A stretch of 64,000 bases of DNA from contig JAFQKQ010000038.1 of the NCBI GenBank assembly GCA_017396845.1, positions 1 to 64,000 of the forward strand, read 5' to 3'. A program made the translations under genes and the position numbers. Below are positions 51,925 through 60,147 of this stretch, one piece after another. Numbering within the stretch: the stretch's first letter is position 1; every line of letters starts with the position of its first letter. This DNA is from Clostridia bacterium (lineage in GTDB: Bacteria > Bacillota > Clostridia > Christensenellales > Aristaeellaceae). The notes beneath the pieces are model-generated. The model did not search any database and was not told the DNA's origin. It saw only the letters and a program-made list of their open reading frames with translations.

Positions 51925-52572
51925 TTAAATCTTGTGTATCTTTTTATCTTCGGTTTCCTTTTGATCTTCCTTTTTCCTGCTGTCGGGTTTCCTGTCGTCG
52001 CTGCCGTCGTCTTCGCCGTCATCGTCATACAGTCCGTCCCAGAAGCCGCCTTCAGGAACCTCTCCGTCGAAGGGCTCTGCGGAACCGTCCGAAACCTTCA
52101 TGCCGGAAATCACGATTGCGTTCTGATTGCCTGTCTGTTCAACGGTGATGATCATCATCCAGCCTTCCACTTCGGAAACGGCCATCTGTCCGGTTCTGCT
52201 GAAATCGCTTTCCATCATGCGCAGGCCTTCGATTGCAATATCGGAATTCACGCTGCTGTCGGACGCCATCAGCGCCGCCGCAAACACAAGCACGTAATCG
52301 GTCTGCCCTCCGGTTTCTTCCACAAACAGAAAATCCGATCCTCCGTTCTCGGTAAGTACGAGCCCGAGTGTACAGCTTTGGGTAAACTCGATGACATATT
52401 GGTTTCCGCCTGCGCTTAGCGGTTCGCCCGCCGGAAGCGCAGGCGCGCCGATTTCGCGAGCTGCCTTTTCATACTTGGCCAGCCACACATCAATCGCATC
52501 CTCCGCAAAAGCGAAAGAGAATTGAAGCACAGATATCAGTATCAGCGTCAAAATCCGTTTCATGGGTTTCAT
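51925..52572 (-). CDS. Secreted protein of unknown function with acidic/charged tail
   Basis: This 215-residue protein has a signal peptide (MKRILTLILISVLQFSFAFA, after MKP). A domain of about 150 residues follows with strands such as YVIEFTQSCTLGLVLTE and GWMMIITVEQTG. The tail (about 180-215) is rich in Asp, Glu and Lys. I recognise no family. The start could be 52572 or 52563. It is 24 bases downstream of the 52597 gene and ends at a strong terminator, so the two form an operon of envelope proteins. Confidence 0.65.
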   Translation of the reverse strand: MKPMKRILTLILISVLQFSFAFAEDAIDVWLAKYEKAAREIGAPALPAGEPLSAGGNQYVIEFTQSCTLGLVLTENGGSDFLFVEETGGQTDYVLVFAAALMASDSSVNSDIAIEGLRMMESDFSRTGQMAVSEVEGWMMIITVEQTGNQNAIVISGMKVSDGSAEPFDGEVPEGGFWDGLYDDDGEDDGSDDRKPDSRKKEDQKETEDKKIHKI

Positions 52573-52596
52573 ACCGCTTAATCCCCTATTGCATCA

Positions 52597-53379
52597 TCAG
52601 GAGTTCTCAATACCGCCCATCGCCGTGATCAGTCCGTCGACAACGGTAAAGTCGTAGGACTCGCCGAAGGTGTAGCAGTAGCGGCGGGTGGTATTTCCGG
52701 ACTTGTATACAATGCCGGAGCCGATTCTGTAATCGCCGTCCGCAAAATCAGATACATCAACCAGCGCGGTGAAATCGCACTTGTCGAGGTTCTTGCCCTT
52801 GCCCTCATGCGCATTTCCGCTCACGCCGGGCTCGACGGTGGGAATATATACGTTCATCTTATTCTTAGCGTCCAGAACAATAATGTAGATATCGCAGTTC
52901 TCGCCGTCGAACTTTTCGTCTTTCGCATAGGACCAGCCGATCAGCTCCAGCACATGATCCTCATGCACCTTGAACTTGACCAGGTTCTGATCGATTTTGC
53001 TCAGATCCACCTTCCAATTCCTGATGGACGACAGCGTGTTGTCCGCCGTGCGGATGCTGAAGGCAGACTGCGGAATCGGAGTGGGAGTAGGCGTGGGCGT
53101 GGGTTCGGGCGTAGGCGTGGGCGTGGGCGTCGCAGTGGGCGTCGCCGTTGCTTCGGCCTTCTGGGTGGATTTAACAATCTGAAGCTTGTTGCCGGGATCA
53201 TCCGCCGTCTGATCGGTGATGGCTATGGAACCGTCCACGGGCTTATCTGCCATTTCATAATCGCCCTTCAAAACTACTTCATATAAAAGAAGAACTACAA
53301 CCGCAACCATGAGCAAGCCAATTAAAAAGCGAATGATTGCTTTTCCGATATTATCTTTCCTTACGCTAAAACCACTCAT
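52597..53379 (-). CDS. Membrane-anchored protein with Pro/Thr linker, function unknown
   Basis: This 260-residue protein starts at ATG 53379, 8 bases after GGGAGG. One transmembrane helix (about 17-38) is followed by a spacer and a (Pro-Thr) repeat linker (about 77-100). A C-terminal beta-rich domain (about 105-255) contains ELIGWSYAKDE and DYRIGSGIVYKSG. Such linkers usually span the cell wall. The outer domain does not match a family I know. Its SGNAHEGKG and CYTFGESYDF segments look like a carbohydrate-binding or immunoglobulin-like fold, which is a guess. Confidence 0.65.
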   Translation of the reverse strand: MSGFSVRKDNIGKAIIRFLIGLLMVAVVVLLLYEVVLKGDYEMADKPVDGSIAITDQTADDPGNKLQIVKSTQKAEATATPTATPTPTPTPEPTPTPTPTPIPQSAFSIRTADNTLSSIRNWKVDLSKIDQNLVKFKVHEDHVLELIGWSYAKDEKFDGENCDIYIIVLDAKNKMNVYIPTVEPGVSGNAHEGKGKNLDKCDFTALVDVSDFADGDYRIGSGIVYKSGNTTRRYCYTFGESYDFTVVDGLITAMGGIENS

Positions 53380-53413
53380 CACGAATGCCTCCCATGTTAT
53401 CTATACATATACT

Positions 53414-53442
53414 ATAATACAATTCATCCGTCAAAAAGTCAA
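53414..53442 (-). promoter_or_regulatory. Promoter of the 52597-51925 operon
   Basis: TTGACT (53442-53437), 17 bases and TATTAT (53419-53414) on the minus strand, 35 bases before the start codon. Confidence 0.7.
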
Positions 53443-53480
53443 CAAGATATGCCGCTTATTACAAAAAAACACAAAAAATC

Positions 53481-53604
53481 CAAGGGCTCGAGCCAGACTG
53501 ATCCGCGGCGCACGCCAAATTCTGCTGAATGCTGCTGCCTTTCGACCCTGACATGGTTCACAGCATGGCGCCGCACGGGGCCCGACCGTCATCACCCATG
53601 GACA
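53481..53604 (-). ncRNA. ffs: Signal recognition particle RNA (4.5S-type)
   Basis: The minus strand contains the Ffh-binding hairpin: GTGAACCATGTCAGGGTC, a GAAA tetraloop, then AGGCAGCAGCAT. The conserved loop GTGAACC and AGCAGCA pair partners are both present. Flanking sequences CCATGGG and CCCTTGG, and the GGCGCC/GGCGTGCGCC region, close a long helix. The length is about 120 bases. A promoter lies at 53611-53639 and a GGCTCGAGCC element plus T-runs follow. It forms the SRP with Ffh for cotranslational targeting. Confidence 0.92.
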
Positions 53605-53610
53605 AACATC

Positions 53611-53639
53611 AGTATACCATATTCCGCACCCGATTGCAA
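53611..53639 (-). promoter_or_regulatory. Promoter of the SRP RNA
   Basis: TTGCAA (53639-53634), 17 bases and TATACT (53616-53611) on the minus strand, placing the start near 53604. Confidence 0.75.
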
Positions 53640-53664
53640 TAGCTTTATCCAATGCAACACAGAT

Positions 53665-53693
53665 TTGACACGGAGAAACAAATGCGCTACAAT
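53665..53693 (+). promoter_or_regulatory. Promoter of the 53723 EEP gene
   Basis: Perfect TTGACA (53665-53670), 17 bases and TACAAT (53688-53693). It is back-to-back with the SRP RNA promoter. Confidence 0.8.
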
Positions 53694-53722
53694 AAGCGTA
53701 AACCAGATGCGGAGGGGTTTAT

Positions 53723-54427
53723 ATGCGCCTTAGAATCATGTGCTACAATATTCAGTCGGGAAGAAACAATTTCGGACGCATATCCGTCGACGAAGCGCCC
53801 GAGGTAATCAATCGCTATTCGCCGGATATTGTAGGGCTTTGCGAGGTAAGAATGTTCACCGAAGATCTCGGCGGCCTGATGCAGGCAAAGTACATCGCCG
53901 AAAAAACAGGCATGCATTACGCATTTGCAAAGGCGATTGATTATTTGGGCGGCGAATACGGCGTCGCGCTTCTTTCGAGATTCCCGATCGAAAGCTTTGA
54001 AAAAACGAACGTCGAACAAATCCCCGAAAACGAGCGCGAAAGAAGATACGAGGACCGCGTGCTGTTAAGCGCGCGCGTAAAAACGGAAAAAAGCCCCGTA
54101 CGCGTGCTTGTAAGCCACTATGGCCTCTCTCAGAGAGAGCGGGAAAACGCCGCAAAGCTTACCCTTTCAAAGCTTGAAAACGAAAAAGACCCCGCCATTT
54201 TCATGGGGGATCTCAATATGACGCCGGATAATCCGCTCTATTTTGCGCTTTCTGAGCGCCTGACCGACACGGCTGAGGGAAGTACTTACCTTACGCACAA
54301 AGCGGACTCGCTCGTCGATCGGATCGATTACATATTTGCAAGCGCTCATTTTTCGGTTGAAAACGCCTTCGCGCCCTTTACCACCGCCAGCGACCATCTT
54401 CCGATTATCTCGGACGTAATCCTGTAA
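53723..54427 (+). CDS. Endonuclease/exonuclease/phosphatase-family protein
   Basis: This 234-residue protein starts after GGAGGGG. It has MCYNIQSG, VGLCEVRM, VLVSHYGLS, FMGDLNMTPDN and TTASDHLPIISDV, the full EEP catalytic set. It is not closely similar to the paralogue at 47749. No signal peptide is seen. The substrate is unknown. It is convergent with folT, whose stop is only 6 bases away, and no terminator fits between them. Confidence 0.87.
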   Translation: MRLRIMCYNIQSGRNNFGRISVDEAPEVINRYSPDIVGLCEVRMFTEDLGGLMQAKYIAEKTGMHYAFAKAIDYLGGEYGVALLSRFPIESFEKTNVEQIPENERERRYEDRVLLSARVKTEKSPVRVLVSHYGLSQRERENAAKLTLSKLENEKDPAIFMGDLNMTPDNPLYFALSERLTDTAEGSTYLTHKADSLVDRIDYIFASAHFSVENAFAPFTTASDHLPIISDVIL

Positions 54428-54432
54428 TACGA

Positions 54433-55005
54433 TTACCTTCGATGATAGACCGCGCGCATGATTTTATAGTCGATCTTCAGTATGTCCAGCAAAAGCACCG
54501 TTATCGCGACCTGTATAGCCAGCATGATGCCCGCCTGCGTAAGGCGCGTGGGGACATAGGTAAGATATACGCGCATCATCCTTGAAAAGGAGAAGCCGCC
54601 TTCCACCATCATCTCGTTCTGGAACGCAATAAAGAGCGAATTGAGTCCTAACGTGACAATCAAAGTGGTAAGAAGATATGCAATCACAATTCTGTGAATG
54701 CGTATCTTTTCTTTATCCGTATACAAAGCAAATCCGTATATCGCGCCGGACAGCGCGGCCGTTATCGTGTATCCCGGAAAATATGAGCCGAATGGAAACA
54801 ATATCGCGCCCACGACATCGCTGAGTCCTCCGACCAGCGCCGCGTCGCCCGGCCCGAACATCACGCCTGCGAGCATGACGGGGATAAATGCGAAGCCGAT
54901 CTTAACCACCGGCGTCTGTATGGAAAGAAAGCGCGAAAGCACCACCTGAAGCGCGACGAGCAGCGCAAGGCACACAAGATTCTTAATCGGCGATTTTCTT
55001 CGCAT
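54433..55005 (-). CDS. folT: ECF transporter S component, folate type (FolT-like)
   Basis: This 190-residue protein has about six helices. SRFLSIQTPVVKIGFAFIPV is the FolT-type signature; GPGDAALVGGLSDVVG and FPFGSYFPGYT follow. It would bind folate and work with a shared EcfAA'T module encoded elsewhere. No THF riboswitch precedes it. It follows the HTH gene by 17 bases. Confidence 0.87.
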   Translation of the reverse strand: MRRKSPIKNLVCLALLVALQVVLSRFLSIQTPVVKIGFAFIPVMLAGVMFGPGDAALVGGLSDVVGAILFPFGSYFPGYTITAALSGAIYGFALYTDKEKIRIHRIVIAYLLTTLIVTLGLNSLFIAFQNEMMVEGGFSFSRMMRVYLTYVPTRLTQAGIMLAIQVAITVLLLDILKIDYKIMRAVYHRR

Positions 55006-55022
55006 TGACTCATCTCCCTGCG

Positions 55023-55247
55023 TTATTCGTTCGTTTCATCGGGCACATATTCCAATATGTCGCCCGGCTGACAATTGAGCGCCCGGCATATACCGTTCAG
55101 CGTTTCAAACCGCACCGCACGCGCATGTCCGTTTTTCAATATGGAAATATTGGCAAGCGTAATCCCTACGCGCTCGGAGAGCTCTGAAACGCTCATCTTC
55201 CGCTTGGCCAGCATAACATCTACATTTACAACAATCGCCATCCTCAA
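55023..55247 (-). CDS. Small XRE-family transcriptional regulator
   Basis: This 74-residue protein is a single helix-turn-helix domain (MSVSELSERVGITLANISIL) with the family ending CRALNCQPGDILEYVP. It belongs to the YozG-like group usually encoded beside a DUF2975 membrane protein, as here (4-base gap). Confidence 0.9.
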   Translation of the reverse strand: MRMAIVVNVDVMLAKRKMSVSELSERVGITLANISILKNGHARAVRFETLNGICRALNCQPGDILEYVPDETNE

Positions 55248-55251
55248 TCCC

Positions 55252-55728
55252 TCACACCGTCAGATCATTTTCCGCCTTGATCTCCGCCGCGCGGAGGATC
55301 AGCCGGGAAAGCGCATGCGCAAACAGCGATATGGTAAAGCAGATTGCGGCGAATATGCATCTTGCCGCAAGAAGTCCCATCGAGAACGCGCCGAAAAGCG
55401 GAGAAAGCGCAAGCCCCATCAGAAACCAGATTCCCGTCGCAAGCGTAATTGCGCTGATATTTTTCATGCTCCGCGCGTTTTCACGGCAAAACGAAGCATC
55501 CAGCGAAATGCGCTTCACAACGCGCGAAAACTCAAATATCACCCAGTAATACATGATTCCAACCGCCCAGAGATACGCGAGATACGGCCAGAACAATCTC
55601 TCCATAGAAGAATTCCGCGAGATGATTTCTTTTGCGCCAAACGGCACAAAAAACGCAAATACAAAAGTGCCGATGACAGCGAGCATCCATACCGCTGTCC
55701 AGAGTCCGAAGCAGGATCTTTTCTTCAT
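55252..55728 (-). CDS. DUF2975 membrane protein
   Basis: This 158-residue protein has four transmembrane helices and a charged segment (SRVVKRISLDASFCRENAR) typical of DUF2975. It probably forms a two-gene regulatory unit with the adjacent HTH protein. The role is unknown. A consensus promoter (55753-55781) overlaps the end of the upstream DUF523 gene. Confidence 0.87.
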   Translation of the reverse strand: MKKRSCFGLWTAVWMLAVIGTFVFAFFVPFGAKEIISRNSSMERLFWPYLAYLWAVGIMYYWVIFEFSRVVKRISLDASFCRENARSMKNISAITLATGIWFLMGLALSPLFGAFSMGLLAARCIFAAICFTISLFAHALSRLILRAAEIKAENDLTV

Positions 55729-55752
55729 GAAAATTCTCCCCTTTCAGATTAG

Positions 55753-55781
55753 ATTATATCGGCGCACGCCTCATATGTCAA
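55753..55781 (-). promoter_or_regulatory. Promoter of DUF2975-HTH-folT
   Basis: Perfect TTGACA (55781-55776), 17 bases and perfect TATAAT (55758-55753) on the minus strand, 25 bases before the DUF2975 start. Confidence 0.85.
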
Positions 55782-56254
55782 TCGGCATTTTTCGAGCATT
55801 CAGCCTTTAAAATCTCTATGAGCAAAGAAATCTTCTCCGCATTGAACACCCGAACGCCCTCGCTTTTCAGCATTTTCACGCTCACTCCGTCGCCCGGTAC
55901 AAGCCTACCCGAAAACGTTCCGTCGTATATAATTCCGTTTCCGCAGGAAGGGCTTCTGTCTTTCATAAGCGCATAGCGGCAGGAAAGCATTTTCGCCGTC
56001 TTTGCGCATTCATACGCGCCTTTTTCGTACTGCGCCGTAACATCTGCGCCGCTTTTTGAAAGCACGCGGCCGTTCACAATCTCCGAGGGCTCTCTGGGCG
56101 TGGTAAGTCCGCCGTATGCCTCCGGGCAAAACGGCACGATGTTCGCGATCTCTCCAAGCATATCCATGCCGTCAATCGCATTTCCCTTGCCGTCATAGCG
56201 GCAGTTCACGCCCAGCAGACACGCGCTTACGAGCACGTTTTCCTTTTTTATCAT
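55778..56254 (-). CDS. DUF523 domain protein
   Basis: This 158-residue protein starts at ATG 56254 (MIKKENVLVSACLLG), after GGTGAG; longer frames overlap the transporter gene. It has the DUF523 cysteines and motifs: SACLLGVNCRYDGKG, PFCPEAYGGLTTPREPSE and KDRSPSCGNGIIYDG. The conserved cysteines suggest metal or Fe-S binding. The function is unknown. It follows the ECF S gene by 11 bases. Confidence 0.9.
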   Translation of the reverse strand: MIKKENVLVSACLLGVNCRYDGKGNAIDGMDMLGEIANIVPFCPEAYGGLTTPREPSEIVNGRVLSKSGADVTAQYEKGAYECAKTAKMLSCRYALMKDRSPSCGNGIIYDGTFSGRLVPGDGVSVKMLKSEGVRVFNAEKISLLIEILKAECSKNAD

Positions 56255-56265
56255 TTTCTCACCCG

Positions 56266-56790
56266 TTATGCAAGTTTTTCCCTTCTGAGCACCATTACAA
56301 GCGGCGGGATGATTGCAATATGCAGTATCATTCCCGGCCAGGCATTTATGAAAGCGCCGGCAAGGAACGCCTGAAAGGTAAAGCCGCTTCCCTTCATCGT
56401 CAATAGCAGATACTGAACGATTCCCCATACGGCGCGCCCGGCCAGCATGGAAATCACCAGCGCTATGTATACATACGCTGTTTTCCTCGGAAAAGTCATG
56501 TACAAAAGGCCGCTCATCGCGCCGTATGTGCAAAGTTCAAACGCCATCGCGGTTCCCGTGGGGAAAATCGGCGGCATGGAGAACAGCAAGAATCTGAGAA
56601 TCGGCGCGACCAGACCGATCAGTGCGCCGTACAGAGGCCCGCACACAAATCCGCACAGAAGCACGGGAATGTGCATCGGAGAGAGCATCGAGCCAATCTG
56701 CGGAATCTGTCCCGTCAGAAACGGAAGCAGAAGGCAAAGCGCGAGAAATAAAGCGGACAATATCATTTTTCTGAGCTGCGTTCGGTTCAT
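56266..56790 (-). CDS. ECF transporter S component, substrate unassigned
   Basis: This 174-residue protein starts at ATG 56790, 4 bases after AGGAGG. It has six helices. Its MLSPMHIPVLLCGFVCGPLYG and MPPIFPTGTAMAFELCTYGA segments fit the pantothenate-like (PanT) group of S components, but this is not firm. A structured leader with a terminator-like hairpin precedes it, suggesting riboswitch control. No EcfA or EcfT gene is near. Confidence 0.82.
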   Translation of the reverse strand: MNRTQLRKMILSALFLALCLLLPFLTGQIPQIGSMLSPMHIPVLLCGFVCGPLYGALIGLVAPILRFLLFSMPPIFPTGTAMAFELCTYGAMSGLLYMTFPRKTAYVYIALVISMLAGRAVWGIVQYLLLTMKGSGFTFQAFLAGAFINAWPGMILHIAIIPPLVMVLRREKLA

Positions 56791-56926
56791 GTTTCCTCCT
56801 TTTTCCAAAAAGCAGGCGCTATCTCCCCTTGCGGAAGACAGCGCTCCTTCATGGCGCGCATTACGCGCAGTATGTTTTGATTATCCGGAGCTTCAACCCC
56901 CGCACGCAGCTTCATGCTGACGATTT
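56791..56926 (-). promoter_or_regulatory. Structured leader RNA ahead of the ECF S gene, class unassigned
   Basis: Transcription from 56933-56961 should start near 56926. On the minus strand the leader has G/C-rich helices: GCTGCGTGCGG, GAAGCTCCGG and GCGCGTAATGCGCGC. It ends in a hairpin (56815-56828 with 56832-56845) followed by TGCTTTTT, close to the ribosome binding site. That is a riboswitch-plus-terminator layout. I could not match it to TPP, FMN, THF, preQ1, cobalamin or ZTP consensus. A 42-codon frame (ATG 56915, stop overlapping ATG 56790) runs through it but lacks a ribosome binding site. Confidence 0.5.
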
Positions 56927-56932
56927 TTTAAT

Positions 56933-56961
56933 ATTATAAAGAATAAAGCTACATTTGTCAA
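56933..56961 (-). promoter_or_regulatory. Promoter of the ECF S leader
   Basis: Perfect TTGACA (56961-56956), 17 bases and perfect TATAAT (56938-56933) on the minus strand. Confidence 0.85.
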
Positions 56962-57006
56962 TTCCTTACAGGCCGCACGCCGAAAAAAAAGCTGCGTAAG
57001 CAAAGA

Positions 57007-57408
57007 CTATCCCCTCTTTATTTCTTCAATCGCCGCCCGGATCAGCGTCGAAAGCGAGAGATCCTCAACGCCTACCACGATCGTATCGCACATGTTGACG
57101 GGCAGCAATACCTTCTTTGCACCGCACGCGCCCACCGCCTGCGCCATCTTCGGCGTAACCTCTCCAAGCAGCGCGTCCGCAACCACGATCCCCACCGGTC
57201 CTAAAATGATATCCGCCTTCCGGCAGGCGACGACCACGGCATTTTCGCCAGAGGCCGCGCGGTCTGCGCCCGCCTTTTTCATCTGCATCGCGGCATTGGC
57301 GTTCGTGCCGACCGCCGTTATCATCGCGCCCGGAAATTCCTCCTTTATGCCCGCAACCAGCATCTTCCCCATTCCGCCGCCCTGACCGTCGATCACTACG
57401 ATATTCAT
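57007..57408 (-). CDS. DUF3842 family protein
   Basis: This 133-residue protein has a Rossmann-like start, VVIDGQGGGMGKMLVAGIK, then AVGTNANAAMQMKKAGAD, GPVGIVVADALLGE and LPVNMCDTIVVGV. These match the DUF3842 family of Clostridia, which has no known function. The glycine-rich loop suggests nucleotide binding. It stands alone. Confidence 0.87.
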   Translation of the reverse strand: MNIVVIDGQGGGMGKMLVAGIKEEFPGAMITAVGTNANAAMQMKKAGADRAASGENAVVVACRKADIILGPVGIVVADALLGEVTPKMAQAVGACGAKKVLLPVNMCDTIVVGVEDLSLSTLIRAAIEEIKRG

Positions 57409-57514
57409 GTCCGCCTCCGAAATACCATTATGTTCTTGAAATTATATCACATATCATTGCTTCCCGCAAGAACAGGCACACAGAAAACAGGAAATGCAAA
57501 GAATCCGTCATCCG

Positions 57515-57574
57515 CATAAAAAGAGACTTCGGTCTGTTGTTAAAGCTTCTTTTGCATTAATAACAGACCGAAGT
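57515..57574 (-). terminator. Terminator of glpK
   Basis: An 18-base inverted repeat with one mismatch (57526-57543 with 57557-57574, ACTTCGGTCTGTT type). On the minus strand it is followed by CTCTTTTTA. Confidence 0.85.
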
Positions 57575-57590
57575 TTCTTTTTGTTCTTTG

Positions 57591-59078
57591 TTATTCTTCT
57601 GCCCAGTCTTTGGCGCGCGCCACTGCCTTTTTCCAGTTCTTCATAAGGCTTTCGCGCTGAACGGAAGGCATCTTGCTTTTGAATTCGCTTTCGCCTTTCC
57701 ATACGCTTCTAAGCGCCTGATCATTCCACAGACCTACGGCTCTTCCGGCAAGCATCGCCGCACCCAGCGCTGTGGTCTCCACCACCTGCGGTCGGGTAAC
57801 CGTAACATCCAGTACGTCCGCCTGAAACTGCATCAGGAAATCATTGGCGCTCGCGCCGCCGTCCACCCTCAGGCTGTCCATTTTAATGCCGCTGTCCTTG
57901 ACCATAGCGCTTAAAACATCCGCCGACTGATACGCTATGGATTCCAGCGCCGCGCGCACAATATGGCTCCTGCCCGCGCCGCGCGTAAGCCCGACGATCG
58001 TTCCCCGCGCGTACATGTCCCAATACGGCGCGCCCATTCCAGTAAACGCCGGCACCATATATACGCCCCCGTTATCCGGTATGCTTTCGGCGATTTCCTT
58101 TGTTTCGGAAGCGCTTGTAATCAGCTTCATTTCGTCTCTCAGCCATTGAATCGCCGCGCCCGCCACAAACACGCTGCCCTCCAGCGCATATACGGGCTTT
58201 CCGTCCACGCGCCATGCAACCGTAGTCAGAAGGTTGCTCACGCTCTTTACGGGCTTTGCGCCCGTGTTCATCAGAAGGAAGCAGCCGGTTCCGTATGTGT
58301 TTTTTGCCATACCGGGAACAAAGCACGCCTGTCCGTACAGCGCAGCGTGCTGATCGCCCGCCATGGAAGCAATGGGAATCTCGCGCCCGAGTATGGACGA
58401 ATCGAGCATTCCGACGACCTCGGACGAATCTACGATTTCGGGAAGCATATTCGCAGGTATATTCATCGCCCGAAGCAGCACTTCGTCCCACGCCTGCGTA
58501 TGAATGTTAAACAGCATCGTGCGCGATGCGTTGGTTGCATCCGTAACATGCCTTTTTCCGCCGGTCAGCCGGTATGTAAGATAGCTGTCCACGGTTCCAA
58601 AGCACAGTTCGCTGTTTTCCGCGCGTTTTCTTGCACCTTCCACGTTGTCCAGTATCCACTGAAGCTTCGTGCCGGAAAAATACGCGTCCGGTATCAGACC
58701 CGTGCGATCGCGAATGGTGTTTCCAAGCCCGTCCTTTTTGAGCCTCTCCACCAGATGTGCGGTTCTTCTGCACTGCCATACAATCGCGTTCATAATCGGC
58801 TTTCCGGTATCCCGCTCCCACACAATCGCAGTCTCGCGCTGATTGGTAATGCCGATGGCCGCCACATCTTCGGCGCTGATCCCGGATTTTTGAAACGCGG
58901 TAATCAGTGCGCCGAGCTGGCTTTGATAGATATCCTCGGGATCATGCTCCACCCAGCCGGGTTTGGGATAAATCTGCGGAAATTCGTTGGCATGGGCGGC
59001 AACGGACGCGCCGGTTTCATCAAAGATTACGGCGCGGGAGCTGGTGGTTCCCTGATCAAGCGCGATAACGTATTTCAT
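57591..59078 (-). CDS. glpK: Glycerol kinase
   Basis: This 495-residue FGGY kinase has [22 protein letters not shown], the [13 protein letters not shown] block, and [18 protein letters not shown] near the C-terminus. It phosphorylates glycerol to sn-glycerol 3-phosphate. Length is normal. No glpF or glpD adjoins it. The gene lies 33 bases after the 59112 gene. Confidence 0.97.
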   Translation of the reverse strand: MKYVIALDQGTTSSRAVIFDETGASVAAHANEFPQIYPKPGWVEHDPEDIYQSQLGALITAFQKSGISAEDVAAIGITNQRETAIVWERDTGKPIMNAIVWQCRRTAHLVERLKKDGLGNTIRDRTGLIPDAYFSGTKLQWILDNVEGARKRAENSELCFGTVDSYLTYRLTGGKRHVTDATNASRTMLFNIHTQAWDEVLLRAMNIPANMLPEIVDSSEVVGMLDSSILGREIPIASMAGDQHAALYGQACFVPGMAKNTYGTGCFLLMNTGAKPVKSVSNLLTTVAWRVDGKPVYALEGSVFVAGAAIQWLRDEMKLITSASETKEIAESIPDNGGVYMVPAFTGMGAPYWDMYARGTIVGLTRGAGRSHIVRAALESIAYQSADVLSAMVKDSGIKMDSLRVDGGASANDFLMQFQADVLDVTVTRPQVVETTALGAAMLAGRAVGLWNDQALRSVWKGESEFKSKMPSVQRESLMKNWKKAVARAKDWAEE

Positions 59079-59111
59079 TGATAAATCCTCGTTTCAGTTT
59101 CCGTTTTTGTT

Positions 59112-60002
59112 TTACCCAAGCTCCGCCAGATACAGCGTGATCAAAGCCGGATACAAACCGTTTTCATCGGGCTGTGCGCCTGCGTACATGCGCGTTCCCT
59201 CTTTATCCTCATAGAGCATATATTCTTCGGGATAAATCAGCTGCATATCCACGTCTGCCGGCGCAGCATATTCAAAAATCTCTTCATCCCGGCTATCGCA
59301 GTTCAGAATTACCCGGATCAAACGCGTTTCTTCCGGATAGAGCACCGCCAAAAGCTCCTCCGGCAGCTGATACTCAGCGTTCATTGTAATATCGGCATAG
59401 GACGTCTGAATCTCGCTTCCGTCGGGCATCACATTGTACTCGCGGTATTCGTCAAGATATACTCCGTCCTCATCCAGTATATATTCCGTCTTCTGATATC
59501 CATCCTCCGGGAAATCGGAAAACGCGGCGTTGGTCGTAATCACCTGCCGTCCGCCGACATTTTCGATCGAAACAATTTTCTCGTTCAGCTTTTCGCTTTT
59601 GAAGAAATTTCTTTCAAACTCTTCTATCGCCCGCTCATACTCGTCCAGCACAAAGGCCGCCGAATACATTTGAACACTCCATGCATCGAATCCGGCGCAC
59701 GCGCCGCCGGTCAGAATTTCGATATTCCCCTCGCTGTCTTCATATACAATCAGCGCTTCGCCGTTTTCATCGCTCTTCGCGAAGGAATACGTAGAAAACA
59801 TTTCCGCACCGTAATCATCATAGTAGATCAGATTTATACCTACGCCCATACCGGTGCTCAGGATGTTTTTGAAATCCATTATTTTCTCTAATTCGGAAAT
59901 GTTCACGCCTTCGGAAATGTCCACGCCGGCGGGTTCCTCTGAAAAAGCAAACGCACACACACAAAGCATCGCCGCAAGCGCAAGCGTCAGTATCCTCTTC
60001 AT
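59112..60002 (-). CDS. Secreted acidic protein of unknown function
   Basis: This 296-residue protein has a signal peptide (MKRILTLALAAMLCVCAFAF). The mature part is acidic and beta-rich, with LIYYDDYGAEMFS, GRQVITTNAAFSD, KTEYILDEDG and IRVILNCDS. This pattern recalls lipoprotein-like or LolA/YceI-type sheets, but I recognise no family. Its signal peptide resembles those of the 10672, 36171 and 51925 genes. Confidence 0.65.
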   Translation of the reverse strand: MKRILTLALAAMLCVCAFAFSEEPAGVDISEGVNISELEKIMDFKNILSTGMGVGINLIYYDDYGAEMFSTYSFAKSDENGEALIVYEDSEGNIEILTGGACAGFDAWSVQMYSAAFVLDEYERAIEEFERNFFKSEKLNEKIVSIENVGGRQVITTNAAFSDFPEDGYQKTEYILDEDGVYLDEYREYNVMPDGSEIQTSYADITMNAEYQLPEELLAVLYPEETRLIRVILNCDSRDEEIFEYAAPADVDMQLIYPEEYMLYEDKEGTRMYAGAQPDENGLYPALITLYLAELG

Positions 60003-60095
60003 TCCATTCCGCCTCCCTGAAAACAGTGTGTATATATTCTATCATAAATCTCATTCAAATTCCATTCTTTTTTGAAATTCATTTGAGATTTATAT

Positions 60096-60131
60096 AAAAA
60101 ACACCTGCAAAAGCATCTGCCTTTGCAGGTG
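60096..60131 (-). terminator. Terminator of fhs
   Basis: A 10-bp stem (60122-60131 with 60102-60111, CACCTGCAAA type), followed on the minus strand by six T. Confidence 0.85.
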
Positions 60132-60147
60132 ACAAAATCGGTATTGT

